A stretch of DNA of 12,826 nt from Bacteroidales bacterium (lineage in GTDB: Bacteria; Bacteroidota; Bacteroidia; Bacteroidales; Muribaculaceae). Under the pieces are notes generated by a model. The model was not told the origin of the DNA. It searched no databases and saw nothing but the letters and a program-made list of their open reading frames with translations. Position numbers and translations under genes: made by a program. The stretch spans positions 1-12,826 of the forward strand of contig SFOH01000053.1 in assembly GCA_004552485.1 (NCBI GenBank), written 5' to 3'. Shown piece after piece: positions 1-6,536 of this stretch. Numbering within the stretch: the stretch's first letter is position 1; the number at the start of each line of letters is the position of its first letter.

Positions 1-459
1 CGCCGCCTCGACATACTCGTTCGGTGGAGATGGTAAAGCCGTCCCCTTGATATCTTTCTCGTAGATTAAGCCTCTTTGTCCCGTGCGAAGGATAGCCTCA
101 CCTCGCAACTCGCTCCAGCTCGTCCTCGCCGTACCTACCTCGGCGAAACCTTCCACCGTCTCGCTCCCTGCCGTACTCTCCACATGGATGGCGGGTGTGT
201 AGGTCGGCGAGAGGGTGTAGCTAGATGGTGTGGTGGGTGCTGTCTGACCTACCACATCCCAGCCCGCCGCCTCGACATACTCGTTCGGTGGAGATGGTAA
301 ATCCGTCCCCTTGATATCTTTCTCGTAGATTAAGCCTCTTTGTCCCGTGCGAAGGATAGCCTCCCCTCGCAACTCGCTCCAACTCGCCCTCGCCGTACCT
401 ACCTCGGCGAAACCTTCCACCGTCTCGCTCCCTGCCGTACTCTCTACATGGATGGCGGG
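1..459 (-). repeat. 264-bp tandem direct repeat (88 residues) inside the terminal tail gene
   Basis: Positions 1-195 and 265-459 align without gaps at an offset of 264 bp. I count five mismatches, at 38/302, 100/364, 118/382, 123/387 and 181/445, or about 97% identity. The offset is a multiple of three and the copies share the reading frame. Each protein unit has about 65 conserved residues, including IHVESTAGSETVEGF, SWSELRGEAIL and RGLIYEKDIKGT, followed by a 23-residue linker rich in Thr, Pro and Ser (349-371). Only one full linker is visible. The left copy is cut by the window edge, so more copies may follow. Only two of the five differences change an amino acid (Ala/Thr and Asp/Ala). This points to recent duplication or ongoing homogenisation. 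Confidence 0.93.
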
Positions 460-1308
460 GCGGTAATCGCTCGCACGAGTTGCAGACAGATCCGTATAGG
501 ACATCGCCAGAGAGCTAATAATATCCATATCCGTCTCGCCGTCTGTCATTCCACCCCAGATATACCTCGTTTTAACCCCACGCTTCCCATCCGCGTAACA
601 ATCGACGACGAGGGAGGGAACGGCGGCGTACACTACCCCCAACTGGATGGGTTGGAGGATTGCATCCAACATGAGGCGCACGGATGCTGGAAAAGAATCC
701 ACAATGCGTCGCGCTAGGGAGTCGTAAGAGAATGCCCAATCCAAGACATTCCCATCGTCATCGCGTCTGGGATAGTCGAGATGAGTTGCATACGCAACGA
801 CGTAAACGAGTCCGCACGAGGTGTCGCCGCCACAACCGCCCGCCCCGCCGCACGGGCAGTCGGTGCTACACTCCGTCGAAGCGCATGTGCGCCCGCCTCT
901 GTCAACTGAGATGTAGACGACAATCTGCTCGGGTGACTCTGGGAGGATGTTGAGTGTACCATCCGTTACCTCCAGCTTCACCACGATGCCGCTCGGGCAC
1001 GCCTCCTGTAAGTGTTTGGCAAAAGCGGCTTCCGTCATAACGCGGCGGGTTGTGATAATATCCACGTAGAGGGCGCGTAGCTCGTCTGTTGTGTAATAAC
1101 GCACATCGTCGTATCCGAGGCGGTCTAACAGCTCTATCAACTCCACACGCGCCATCGTTGCGGGGTTGATCGCCGCCTCAAAGCAACTCGCCACATCCTC
1201 GAAAAGGCGATCTAGCACGGTAGAATACGCACGCGCCAGAGCGATGAAGTCTTCCGTATCCGCCCAATAGACGGGTATGTTCTCAGCGTATTTCGTTACA
1301 AGTGCCAT
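1..1308 (-). CDS. XkdU-like (DUF2313) baseplate/tail protein with C-terminal tandem repeats, partial (3' end outside window)
   Basis: Reading the minus strand from the ATG at 1308 gives 436 codons without a stop to the window edge, so the C-terminus is missing. The ATG overlaps the last base of the upstream baseplate J stop (TAATG), which implies translational coupling. Residues about 1-230 fit the DUF2313/XkdU (Mu gp48-like) pattern: a helical start (ARAYSTVLDRLFEDV), an arginine-containing helix (LRALYVDIITTRRVM), a segment like VVKLEVTDG, and later LARRIVDSFPASVRL, resembling the family's C-terminal Pro-Ala motif. In that family these proteins sit at the baseplate periphery and connect to fibres. 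Six cysteines cluster at residues 142-165. Residues about 284-436 hold two near-identical copies of an 88-residue repeat, not part of the ordinary family and perhaps a fibre-like extension. The gene follows baseplate J as xkdU follows xkdT in PBSX. The DUF2313 call is moderate; the open frame itself is clear. Confidence 0.8.
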   Translation of the reverse strand, partial: MALVTKYAENIPVYWADTEDFIALARAYSTVLDRLFEDVASCFEAAINPATMARVELIELLDRLGYDDVRYYTTDELRALYVDIITTRRVMTEAAFAKHLQEACPSGIVVKLEVTDGTLNILPESPEQIVVYISVDRGGRTCASTECSTDCPCGGAGGCGGDTSCGLVYVVAYATHLDYPRRDDDGNVLDWAFSYDSLARRIVDSFPASVRLMLDAILQPIQLGVVYAAVPSLVVDCYADGKRGVKTRYIWGGMTDGETDMDIISSLAMSYTDLSATRASDYRPAIHVESTAGSETVEGFAEVGTARASWSELRGEAILRTGQRGLIYEKDIKGTDLPSPPNEYVEAAGWDVVGQTAPTTPSSYTLSPTYTPAIHVESTAGSETVEGFAEVGTARTSWSELRGEAILRTGQRGLIYEKDIKGTALPSPPNEYVEAA

Positions 1309-2582
1309 TACTCTATCACTCCCACTTCGACAAAGCCCTGTCCCTTATGTACGAACATGGTGGAGGTGCCGCGTGAGTACATCCACGGGTTCTCGTTCGC
1401 GCGGAATACGGAGCTCGACTCCGTCATCGTGTAGGCGATGTCAAATATCATCCGCTTGAGGAGGTAGTTGTAATAGCCGATGCCGACGTTCACCAGCTCG
1501 GGGTGGTCTTTCTTCACGCCGTTGAGTGCGACAAGATGGTCGAATGGGCTGTACGTGTACCAATATCGCCCACCCTCAATCTTGCCTCTGGTCGTGCGCG
1601 TGAACAATCCCTCGTCCCCCACTTTCTCAAGATAGGCGTCCGTCGCGGCGCATATCGCCTCGCCAAGCGCGGGTGTGTACTCCTTTCCTTCCTCCAACTC
1701 CAATCTAAAGTGGAAATCGATCGGGCGGGCGTCGGCGCCGACCACATGCACGTGGTGTCCGATGGGGATGTGCCCCATGCCGAACCCCCTTTCATCCTGT
1801 GGGTCGAGCCACTGGGCAAGGGCGGTGCGTTCCTCTTGCGTAGCACAACGCAACCTCCCCGCATCCTCTTTCCTAAAGTGTTGATGATAGGGTACGACGA
1901 AGACACGCCCACAGCAACGCGACAGCGGATAGACTTGCACGCCATAGAAAGATTGATTGCCTTCCTCGGCGTAGACGTTGAGGACGAGATCGACGTACTC
2001 CAGAAGACTGCCGCCAACCGCAACCTTTTGCGCACGGAGGATTCTCTCGCGCAAGCTATCATCCGACTCGACATCGCGCCCCGCCTCGTAGAGCGTACCA
2101 AACACAACACTCTCAAGCGCGGACAAATATCTTTCTGGCTCCAGCACGCCGCCCGTCGTCTCTTGAAAGTTACCATCCGTCTCGCTTTTGACGACCTTTT
2201 CTTCCACCGAGGTGATTATCCATCGAACGTTTGAGTTGTGGGAGCGCAACACATCTCCGACGAGGAGTGTGTCGTTGGGGGACTCCTCGCGCCACGTATC
2301 TACGTAGTGGTAGTAAGTGGGTAGAGACCCGCGTCTGGTGAGACCGAAGTTCGCCGCCCACGCATCCAAATCCTCACCCTTAGCGTAGAGTAGTTGGAAT
2401 GCTTGGTAGAGGGTCGGAATGAGACCCGTGAGTAGGTCGCCATTGGCAACCGCCACGCTCGCAATCGCGTCATATAGGACAGAACCCTCGCGTTTATCCA
2501 ACACGTCGCTTGAGACGTTAAGCATATCTTGCAGTAGAGTCCACTGCGTCACATCTTTTAGTTTGTCTAATGCACTTGCCAT
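1308..2582 (-). CDS. Baseplate J-like protein (XkdT-like)
   Basis: A 424-residue baseplate wedge component of the gpJ/XkdT family, which helps form the ring around the hub and transmits the contraction signal. Conserved family features are visible: EGSVLYDAIASVAV near residues 32-45, GEDLDAWAANFGLTRR at 69-84 (the family's D-x-LD-x-x-A-x-x-G-x-x-R signature), GRDVESDDSLRERIL at 168-182 (the gpJ D-x-ES-D-x-x-x-R-x-R-I motif), GGSLLEYVDLVL at 190-201, and a C-terminal part starting about HHVHVVGADARP. The frame is open back to a GTG at 2597, but an AGGAGG six bases before the ATG at 2582 makes that ATG the likely start. It begins just after the XkdS-like stop and its own stop overlaps the next gene's ATG. 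The C-terminal 100 residues include an aromatic stretch (GGRYWYTYSPF) I cannot assign. Confidence 0.9.
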   Translation of the reverse strand: MASALDKLKDVTQWTLLQDMLNVSSDVLDKREGSVLYDAIASVAVANGDLLTGLIPTLYQAFQLLYAKGEDLDAWAANFGLTRRGSLPTYYHYVDTWREESPNDTLLVGDVLRSHNSNVRWIITSVEEKVVKSETDGNFQETTGGVLEPERYLSALESVVFGTLYEAGRDVESDDSLRERILRAQKVAVGGSLLEYVDLVLNVYAEEGNQSFYGVQVYPLSRCCGRVFVVPYHQHFRKEDAGRLRCATQEERTALAQWLDPQDERGFGMGHIPIGHHVHVVGADARPIDFHFRLELEEGKEYTPALGEAICAATDAYLEKVGDEGLFTRTTRGKIEGGRYWYTYSPFDHLVALNGVKKDHPELVNVGIGYYNYLLKRMIFDIAYTMTESSSVFRANENPWMYSRGTSTMFVHKGQGFVEVGVIE

Positions 2583-2588
2583 TTCTGT

Positions 2589-2594
2589 CCTCCT
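2589..2594 (-). promoter_or_regulatory. Ribosome binding site deciding the baseplate J start
   Basis: AGGAGG lies six bases upstream of the ATG at 2582. The alternative upstream GTG at 2597 would place this motif inside the coding region and has no comparable site of its own. Confidence 0.85.
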
Positions 2595-2597
2595 CAC

Positions 2598-2993
2598 CTA
2601 CACGAACTGTTTCACAAACGAGAACGACGTGGAGGCGTTAATCACTACGTTTATGACCATCCTATCCTCTTCCACGGCAGTGATAGTCGCTCGTGCCGAC
2701 GCCACCCTATCATCCACCAACAACGCCTCTTCGAGCACGTGGGGTAGGTTGGAAATGCGCCACATCTCCGTCTGTTCATACACGTACTCCCAATCTACGC
2801 CATAATCCTCTGAGTATGCGCGTTCGGATTCCTTTTGTGTCTCCAGTCGCTTTTGGCAGGCAACCGCCAACGCATCGTCGTATTGCTGTAGAGGAGCGAA
2901 GCAGTTACCCCAATCCTGATAGGGATATGTTTCGGATGGATACGATGGTGCGGCTGTCTCCGCTATGTTCAATTCACTCGTCAATAGCAACAT
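2598..2993 (-). CDS. XkdS-like baseplate protein (DUF2634, gpW/gp25-like wedge)
   Basis: A 131-residue protein matching the DUF2634/XkdS pattern in its second half: AYSEDYGVDWEYV (the family's Y-x-x-x-YG region, about residues 59-71), then a helix ending in LEEALLVDDRVASA (about 87-100; eaLl-x-Dpr-x-x), then two beta-type stretches around ITAVEEDRMVINVVI. In the T4 gp25/PBSX framework these small proteins bind the hub-wedge junction and help seed the sheath. The frame is open much further upstream, to 3296, but that would be antiparallel to nothing and would overlap the XkdR-like gene by over 300 bp. The ATG at 2993 has AAAGGAGG nine bases ahead and overlaps the upstream gene by only 20 bp, so I chose it. 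Position between the XkdR-like and baseplate J genes matches PBSX. Confidence 0.85.
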   Translation of the reverse strand: MLLLTSELNIAETAAPSYPSETYPYQDWGNCFAPLQQYDDALAVACQKRLETQKESERAYSEDYGVDWEYVYEQTEMWRISNLPHVLEEALLVDDRVASARATITAVEEDRMVINVVINASTSFSFVKQFV

Positions 2994-3579
2994 AGCCTTG
3001 TGCCTCCTTTTCTGGTGCGTTTGTCGGTGAGAGCGGGCAAAGCACCACGAAGTGGCGCGTGTTGACTTTGAGGACGAGCACGCTATCCCCATCTTTGACG
3101 CCACGCCACAATCGTATGCGGGGTAAGTCGTCGCTGATAGGGTGTCGGTGTTGTATATCCAAAGTGGTAATATCGGCTTGTGCTCCCACCGACTCCCGCC
3201 ACGCTTCAAAAGCCGCCATGTACTCGTCATCCGATCCAAAGTCTGCACGCTTTGGCGGAGGCGCAACACCGAGCGGGACGAACACCACGGGCACACCCGC
3301 CTCTGTCATAGCCTCCCACTTGTATCCACCATCCACATCGCCCGTTTGACCGCCGTGTGCGTGGGATGCGCGTTGCCACCCTTCCTCTGGGATGGATATG
3401 ACGTAATCCCTGCACCACGGTGTGAAGTGGATGAGCGGGGCAGACAGGATGTACCCGTCAGATAAACGCACACTGTCATTGCCGACCATCACGCCAATGC
3501 TGATGTCGGACGCGCAGTTCTCCACAGCCCTCATGGCAATCGACCTCGACGCATCCAGCATTTTTTGTGCGAAATCCAC
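2974..3579 (-). CDS. XkdR-like tail/baseplate protein (DUF2577), enlarged
   Basis: A 201-residue protein starting at GTG 3579. AGGAGG (3586-3591) is six bases upstream, overlapping the hub stop; an ATG six codons downstream (3561) and a more upstream in-frame ATG (3681) are less likely. The C-terminal segment GVKDGDSVLVLKVNTRHFVVL (about residues 160-180) has the DUF2577/XkdR shape: a GD-x-V strand, a turn, then a strand ending like 'yvvL'. The N-terminal helix and the strand around ISIGVMVGNDSVRL fit the family start. DUF2577 proteins are usually about 100-115 residues. The extra length lies in the middle, about 55-155, with SHAHGG and an acidic/aromatic stretch (DDEYMAAFEAWRES). The family is thought to be part of the hub/baseplate. 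The order hub, XkdR, XkdS, XkdT supports the call. Moderate confidence in the family, high that it is a gene. Confidence 0.8.
   Translation of the reverse strand: MDFAQKMLDASRSIAMRAVENCASDISIGVMVGNDSVRLSDGYILSAPLIHFTPWCRDYVISIPEEGWQRASHAHGGQTGDVDGGYKWEAMTEAGVPVVFVPLGVAPPPKRADFGSDDEYMAAFEAWRESVGAQADITTLDIQHRHPISDDLPRIRLWRGVKDGDSVLVLKVNTRHFVVLCPLSPTNAPEKEAQGYVAIDE
3003..3008 (-). promoter_or_regulatory. Ribosome binding site for the XkdS-like gene
   Basis: AGGAGG, preceded by AA, lies nine bases upstream of the ATG at 2993 and inside the end of the XkdR-like gene. It is the reason for choosing the short start over upstream in-frame ATGs. Confidence 0.8.
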
Positions 3580-3585
3580 TTCTCC

Positions 3586-3591
3586 CCTCCT
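3586..3591 (-). promoter_or_regulatory. Ribosome binding site deciding a GTG start
   Basis: AGGAGG, extended as AGGAGGGG, overlaps the hub gene's TAG stop (3590-3592). It is six bases upstream of the GTG at 3579, supporting that start for the XkdR-like protein and translational coupling to the hub gene. Confidence 0.85.
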
Positions 3592-4939
3592 ACCACTTGA
3601 GATGTTTAGCTTGTGCGTATTCCTGCGAGAAATCCCACTTGTCGAACAACTGCTCGGACGAGGGCTTCTGCCAACGCGCACAAGTCACGGTCATCTTGTA
3701 ACCCGCATCGTCGTAGTTATACGATATATCGTGCGTTACGTAAACACTTTCCATCAGCCTGATCACATCGGCGGGAAAAAGGTTGACAACGCCAACTATG
3801 TCGAAGCGCAAGTCGCCTGTGGGGTATTTCGTGACGGCGAGCATCTTATCCAAATCGCCCTCTCGAATGATGGCGTTGTTGCACACCTCCTGATACCTCA
3901 ATATACCAAACCGCTCCATGAACGGCAAATCCTGCAATGTGTAGGCTTTGAGTGTGCCGCCAGAGTTGTTGGCAAAGACGCGCACCTCGTTGTACGTCTC
4001 GTTTTGGATGGACTGGGTGGCGGAGAAACTGGTCATCGCCTCGATTACGTCGAGTGTGACGCCCTGTTTATCCTCACCCTGCACCTCAATCAACTCCAAT
4101 GCGGCGGGGTTCATCCGTATGGCGAAAAGTCGTCCGCCATAGTACATCGTCTCGTCAATCGCGTTCTGCAACAAGCTCATCGCCGTGGCGTTCGTCTCAA
4201 CCCGCGGTTTCAGTGCTACGGGGATTTGGGCGGGTCGCACGTAAGGTAGCGCGAGTTGGTCGCAAATGGAGGTGAACATGGCGTCCAACGTGGTCGGCTT
4301 GTTTTGAATCCAAACGAGCTGATTTTTGAGATACCACATGCTGTCGTTGATGGTGAAGTCGATATTCCACTCGTCTGGATAGGTCACTTCCATACACATA
4401 CCCCAAAAGATACACTGCTCATCGAGGTAGATGTAAAACTGGTCTCCCAAGCCGATACCTCGTGCCACATCCTCGCTGTCCACTTGGATACGCAACTGGC
4501 AACTTCCGCCTTGCACCTTAAGGCTCTTGGAGAGTGAGAAGTTTTGGACGCATTCGGATAGGTCGCACCGCTGAGATGAACGCTGACTCACACTTGAACC
4601 GTACATCTGCAACGCCGTTGTCAAGCGCGGGCTTTCTTTCGAGGCGGCGGCTACCAACGCGTACTCACCCTGTGACAACGTTTGCCCCGACGCCAACTTG
4701 GCGACAGCGCGGTAAAGTTCGGTATCCTCATCCACGTCGCCAGAGGCGAGGTAGTTTGCGGCGGCATCTGTGCCTTGCCGCACGTTGCGTATGTAGGCGA
4801 CTACCTTGCACACGGGGTTGACGCCTAGTGTGGAGGGTTTATCCCGCCGCCCGACCTTTTCCCCATCCGCAATGGATTGGGCGTTGGCGGCGGCAAGTAA
4901 AGCCTGTTTTTGTGCCGAAGCGAAATCAACACCTCTCAT
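3590..4939 (-). CDS. XkdQ-like baseplate hub protein (gpD/gp27-type)
   Basis: A 449-residue protein whose residues about 130-430 fit the XkdQ/YqbQ hub family. A beta-rich start (VQNFSLSKSLKVQGG, then QLRIQVDSE) is followed by GLGDQFYIYLDEQCIFWGM, where a GD-x-hydrophobic strand leads to a 'G-hydrophobic' turn. Then come a helix pair containing NKPTTLDAMFTSICDQL and the late strand/turn around YVTHDISYNYDDAGYKMTVTC. Such proteins form the trimeric hub under the tube and carry the central spike. The first 125 residues are extra compared with PBSX XkdQ: an alanine/lysine-rich helical start and a Ser/Arg stretch. The ATG at 4939 starts just after the upstream stop, with AAGGAGG at 4951-4957, 11 bases away, inside the end of the XkdP-like gene. 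Its stop overlaps the ribosome binding site of the next gene. Confidence 0.85.
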   Translation of the reverse strand: MRGVDFASAQKQALLAAANAQSIADGEKVGRRDKPSTLGVNPVCKVVAYIRNVRQGTDAAANYLASGDVDEDTELYRAVAKLASGQTLSQGEYALVAAASKESPRLTTALQMYGSSVSQRSSQRCDLSECVQNFSLSKSLKVQGGSCQLRIQVDSEDVARGIGLGDQFYIYLDEQCIFWGMCMEVTYPDEWNIDFTINDSMWYLKNQLVWIQNKPTTLDAMFTSICDQLALPYVRPAQIPVALKPRVETNATAMSLLQNAIDETMYYGGRLFAIRMNPAALELIEVQGEDKQGVTLDVIEAMTSFSATQSIQNETYNEVRVFANNSGGTLKAYTLQDLPFMERFGILRYQEVCNNAIIREGDLDKMLAVTKYPTGDLRFDIVGVVNLFPADVIRLMESVYVTHDISYNYDDAGYKMTVTCARWQKPSSEQLFDKWDFSQEYAQAKHLKW

Positions 4940-4943
4940 ACGC

Positions 4944-6518
4944 TTACTTCCCTCCTTCTAGGACGATTGCGCGAATCCGCTTCTCGCCCGTCGTCGTTGC
5001 GTTGGGGGTCGCGTCGCCCCTCGCGGCTGACGATGCGGCGGCGGCAGATTGTGCCTCCAGCGCCGCGGCATCTTTTCTCTCCACGTTGAGTCCTGCCACC
5101 TTCTTATCCTCCTCGATGGCCACCGTCTTGAGGTAGTACTTGTAAGAGGCTTTGATGGTGTTCTCTTTCGGTGTCAGCCAACTTTGGCTCTTGGTGTACA
5201 CCATATCTCTATCCCGACCGCCCGTCGGACGCAACTTGTACATCGTCTTGTAAATCACTTTGGGCGAGAATACGAACTCGACGGTGTAATCGATCGTGTG
5301 ACCGCCCGCGTCGATCCGCGTCACGGTTGTCTTTGTGCGGGACGCGGGTGCGTGGGTGAAGTCGCTACGGGATGACAACTTGTCGCACCACGCGTCCCAC
5401 CACAAGTGGCTCTCTCTCACCCATCCCGCCCGCTTACTCTTTTGGGCGACGGATTGACTGCCGAGTGAGGCGCCGCCTTCTTTCGGCATGGACATATCCG
5501 CGCCCAACGTGACGTTGACTTTGCGCACAAAGGCGTTAGGGCGTTTCTTACCGTTGCCGATAACTTTATCCAACGCCTTTTCCGCATACGCGCCGATTTG
5601 CGGTTTCAGTTGCGAGGCGATAATCTTCGCGCCGTACGGGTCGAGTTGTCCTTGGCCAGAGACAATGGCCGTGAGGTTGACGGTCATGGTGTAGCCACTC
5701 GCACTCGCGCCCAGGAACGTCACGTTCATAGGCTCGCTGGTGTGTGGTTTGAATCCGGACATTACCATATCCTTAGACGCTAGCTCTTTCCAATTCGTAG
5801 CGGCTGTCTTCAATATCTTTTTCAGGTCGGCGAGATTCTTGTACCCGAACTCCAGCCCCGTCGGTGTAGTGGCGTATCCACCTATGTCGTCGGCATACAC
5901 CCGACCCAACTCCACACATCTGTCGTCGTAACTACCAAAGGCGAGAAGATGGACGCCGCCACCCTCCACCTTTTTCTTCGGCGGCTCGTTCTCCTCCGTG
6001 GCGTTGACAACGACCTCGCCCAATATGACTTTCGGCTCTTTCCATTCAATCAAGTCTAGTACAAAGTCGATGTCGTCGTGGGGTAGTAGCTTGTATTCCC
6101 AATGGCGAATGCACCAATCCGTGCACATGTGTTTGAGGCGCAGGTGCGGTGTGTCCTCATGCCACATCTTCAACGGTTGTTTGTTCTGCATGAGTAGATT
6201 GATGTAGTCGATCCAATCTTGTTGCGAGTAGCCGTCATCGCCGTCCCATCTCTGGTGGAACACCCGCTCGAATAGGTGTGCGGGCAAATACGATTCGATG
6301 CGCGTGTGCCACAGTTTTGGCAAGTTGCGCTGCAACATGCCGCCCTTAGCGATACCGTAGACCTCCGCGTGTTCGGCATCCCGCTCGTGCGTTAAGGATT
6401 TCGGTGAGACTGGGATGTGAATCTTCCATCCAAACGCCTCGTACTGTTTGCGCAAGTTAGTTGGTATGTTGTTGTCATACGGCTCTAACACGAGCCAGCT
6501 GTGTGTGTTCGCTCCCAT
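4944..6518 (-). CDS. XkdP-like tail/baseplate protein with long C-terminal extension
   Basis: A 524-residue protein between the tape measure and hub genes, the place of xkdP in PBSX. Residues about 30-165 resemble the XkdP N-terminal domain: a strand (WKIHIPVSPKSL), a segment like the family's 'G-x-G-e-x-x-x-x-g-x-r' (VYGIAKGGMLQRNLPKL), a short Ser/Tyr-Leu-Pro motif (IESYLPAHLF), the 'WIDYINLLMQNKQPLKM' helix-strand, and a closing strand (FVLDLIEWKEPKV). After about residue 180 I recognise no domain. In particular I see no LysM motif, which PBSX XkdP carries. Residues 260-345 look beta-rich, 365-470 look like another beta domain with aromatic residues, and 484-500 are alanine-rich. The family is proposed to join tube end and hub. 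The start is the ATG 18 bases after the tape measure stop, with only a weak purine-rich site (AGAGG, 10 bases upstream). Confidence 0.75.
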   Translation of the reverse strand: MGANTHSWLVLEPYDNNIPTNLRKQYEAFGWKIHIPVSPKSLTHERDAEHAEVYGIAKGGMLQRNLPKLWHTRIESYLPAHLFERVFHQRWDGDDGYSQQDWIDYINLLMQNKQPLKMWHEDTPHLRLKHMCTDWCIRHWEYKLLPHDDIDFVLDLIEWKEPKVILGEVVVNATEENEPPKKKVEGGGVHLLAFGSYDDRCVELGRVYADDIGGYATTPTGLEFGYKNLADLKKILKTAATNWKELASKDMVMSGFKPHTSEPMNVTFLGASASGYTMTVNLTAIVSGQGQLDPYGAKIIASQLKPQIGAYAEKALDKVIGNGKKRPNAFVRKVNVTLGADMSMPKEGGASLGSQSVAQKSKRAGWVRESHLWWDAWCDKLSSRSDFTHAPASRTKTTVTRIDAGGHTIDYTVEFVFSPKVIYKTMYKLRPTGGRDRDMVYTKSQSWLTPKENTIKASYKYYLKTVAIEEDKKVAGLNVERKDAAALEAQSAAAASSAARGDATPNATTTGEKRIRAIVLEGGK

Positions 6519-6536
6519 ATCTCTTTATCCTCTCCT

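Noticed and set aside
1..459. CRISPR array or insertion-sequence repeat
   Set aside because: The repeats are 264 bp apart, in frame, near identical and fully coding, with no short spaced repeats, inverted ends or transposase.
1503..2234. Plus-strand open frame of 243 codons
   Set aside because: It is antisense to the baseplate J gene. The minus-strand protein carries the family motifs, so this is a codon-bias shadow.
2994..3296. Upstream extension of the XkdS-like reading frame to an ATG at 3296
   Set aside because: It would overlap the XkdR-like gene by over 300 bp, encodes residues unlike the family, and the ATG at 2993 has a good AGGAGG site.
3580..3681. Upstream ATG at 3681 for the XkdR-like protein
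   Set aside because: The extra residues are Arg/Ser-rich shadow of the hub gene end. The AGGAGG site points to the GTG at 3579.
3422..4249. Plus-strand open frame of 275 codons
   Set aside because: It is antisense to the hub gene, whose protein has family features throughout. The plus-strand translation shows no recognisable domain, and there is no plus-strand operon around it.
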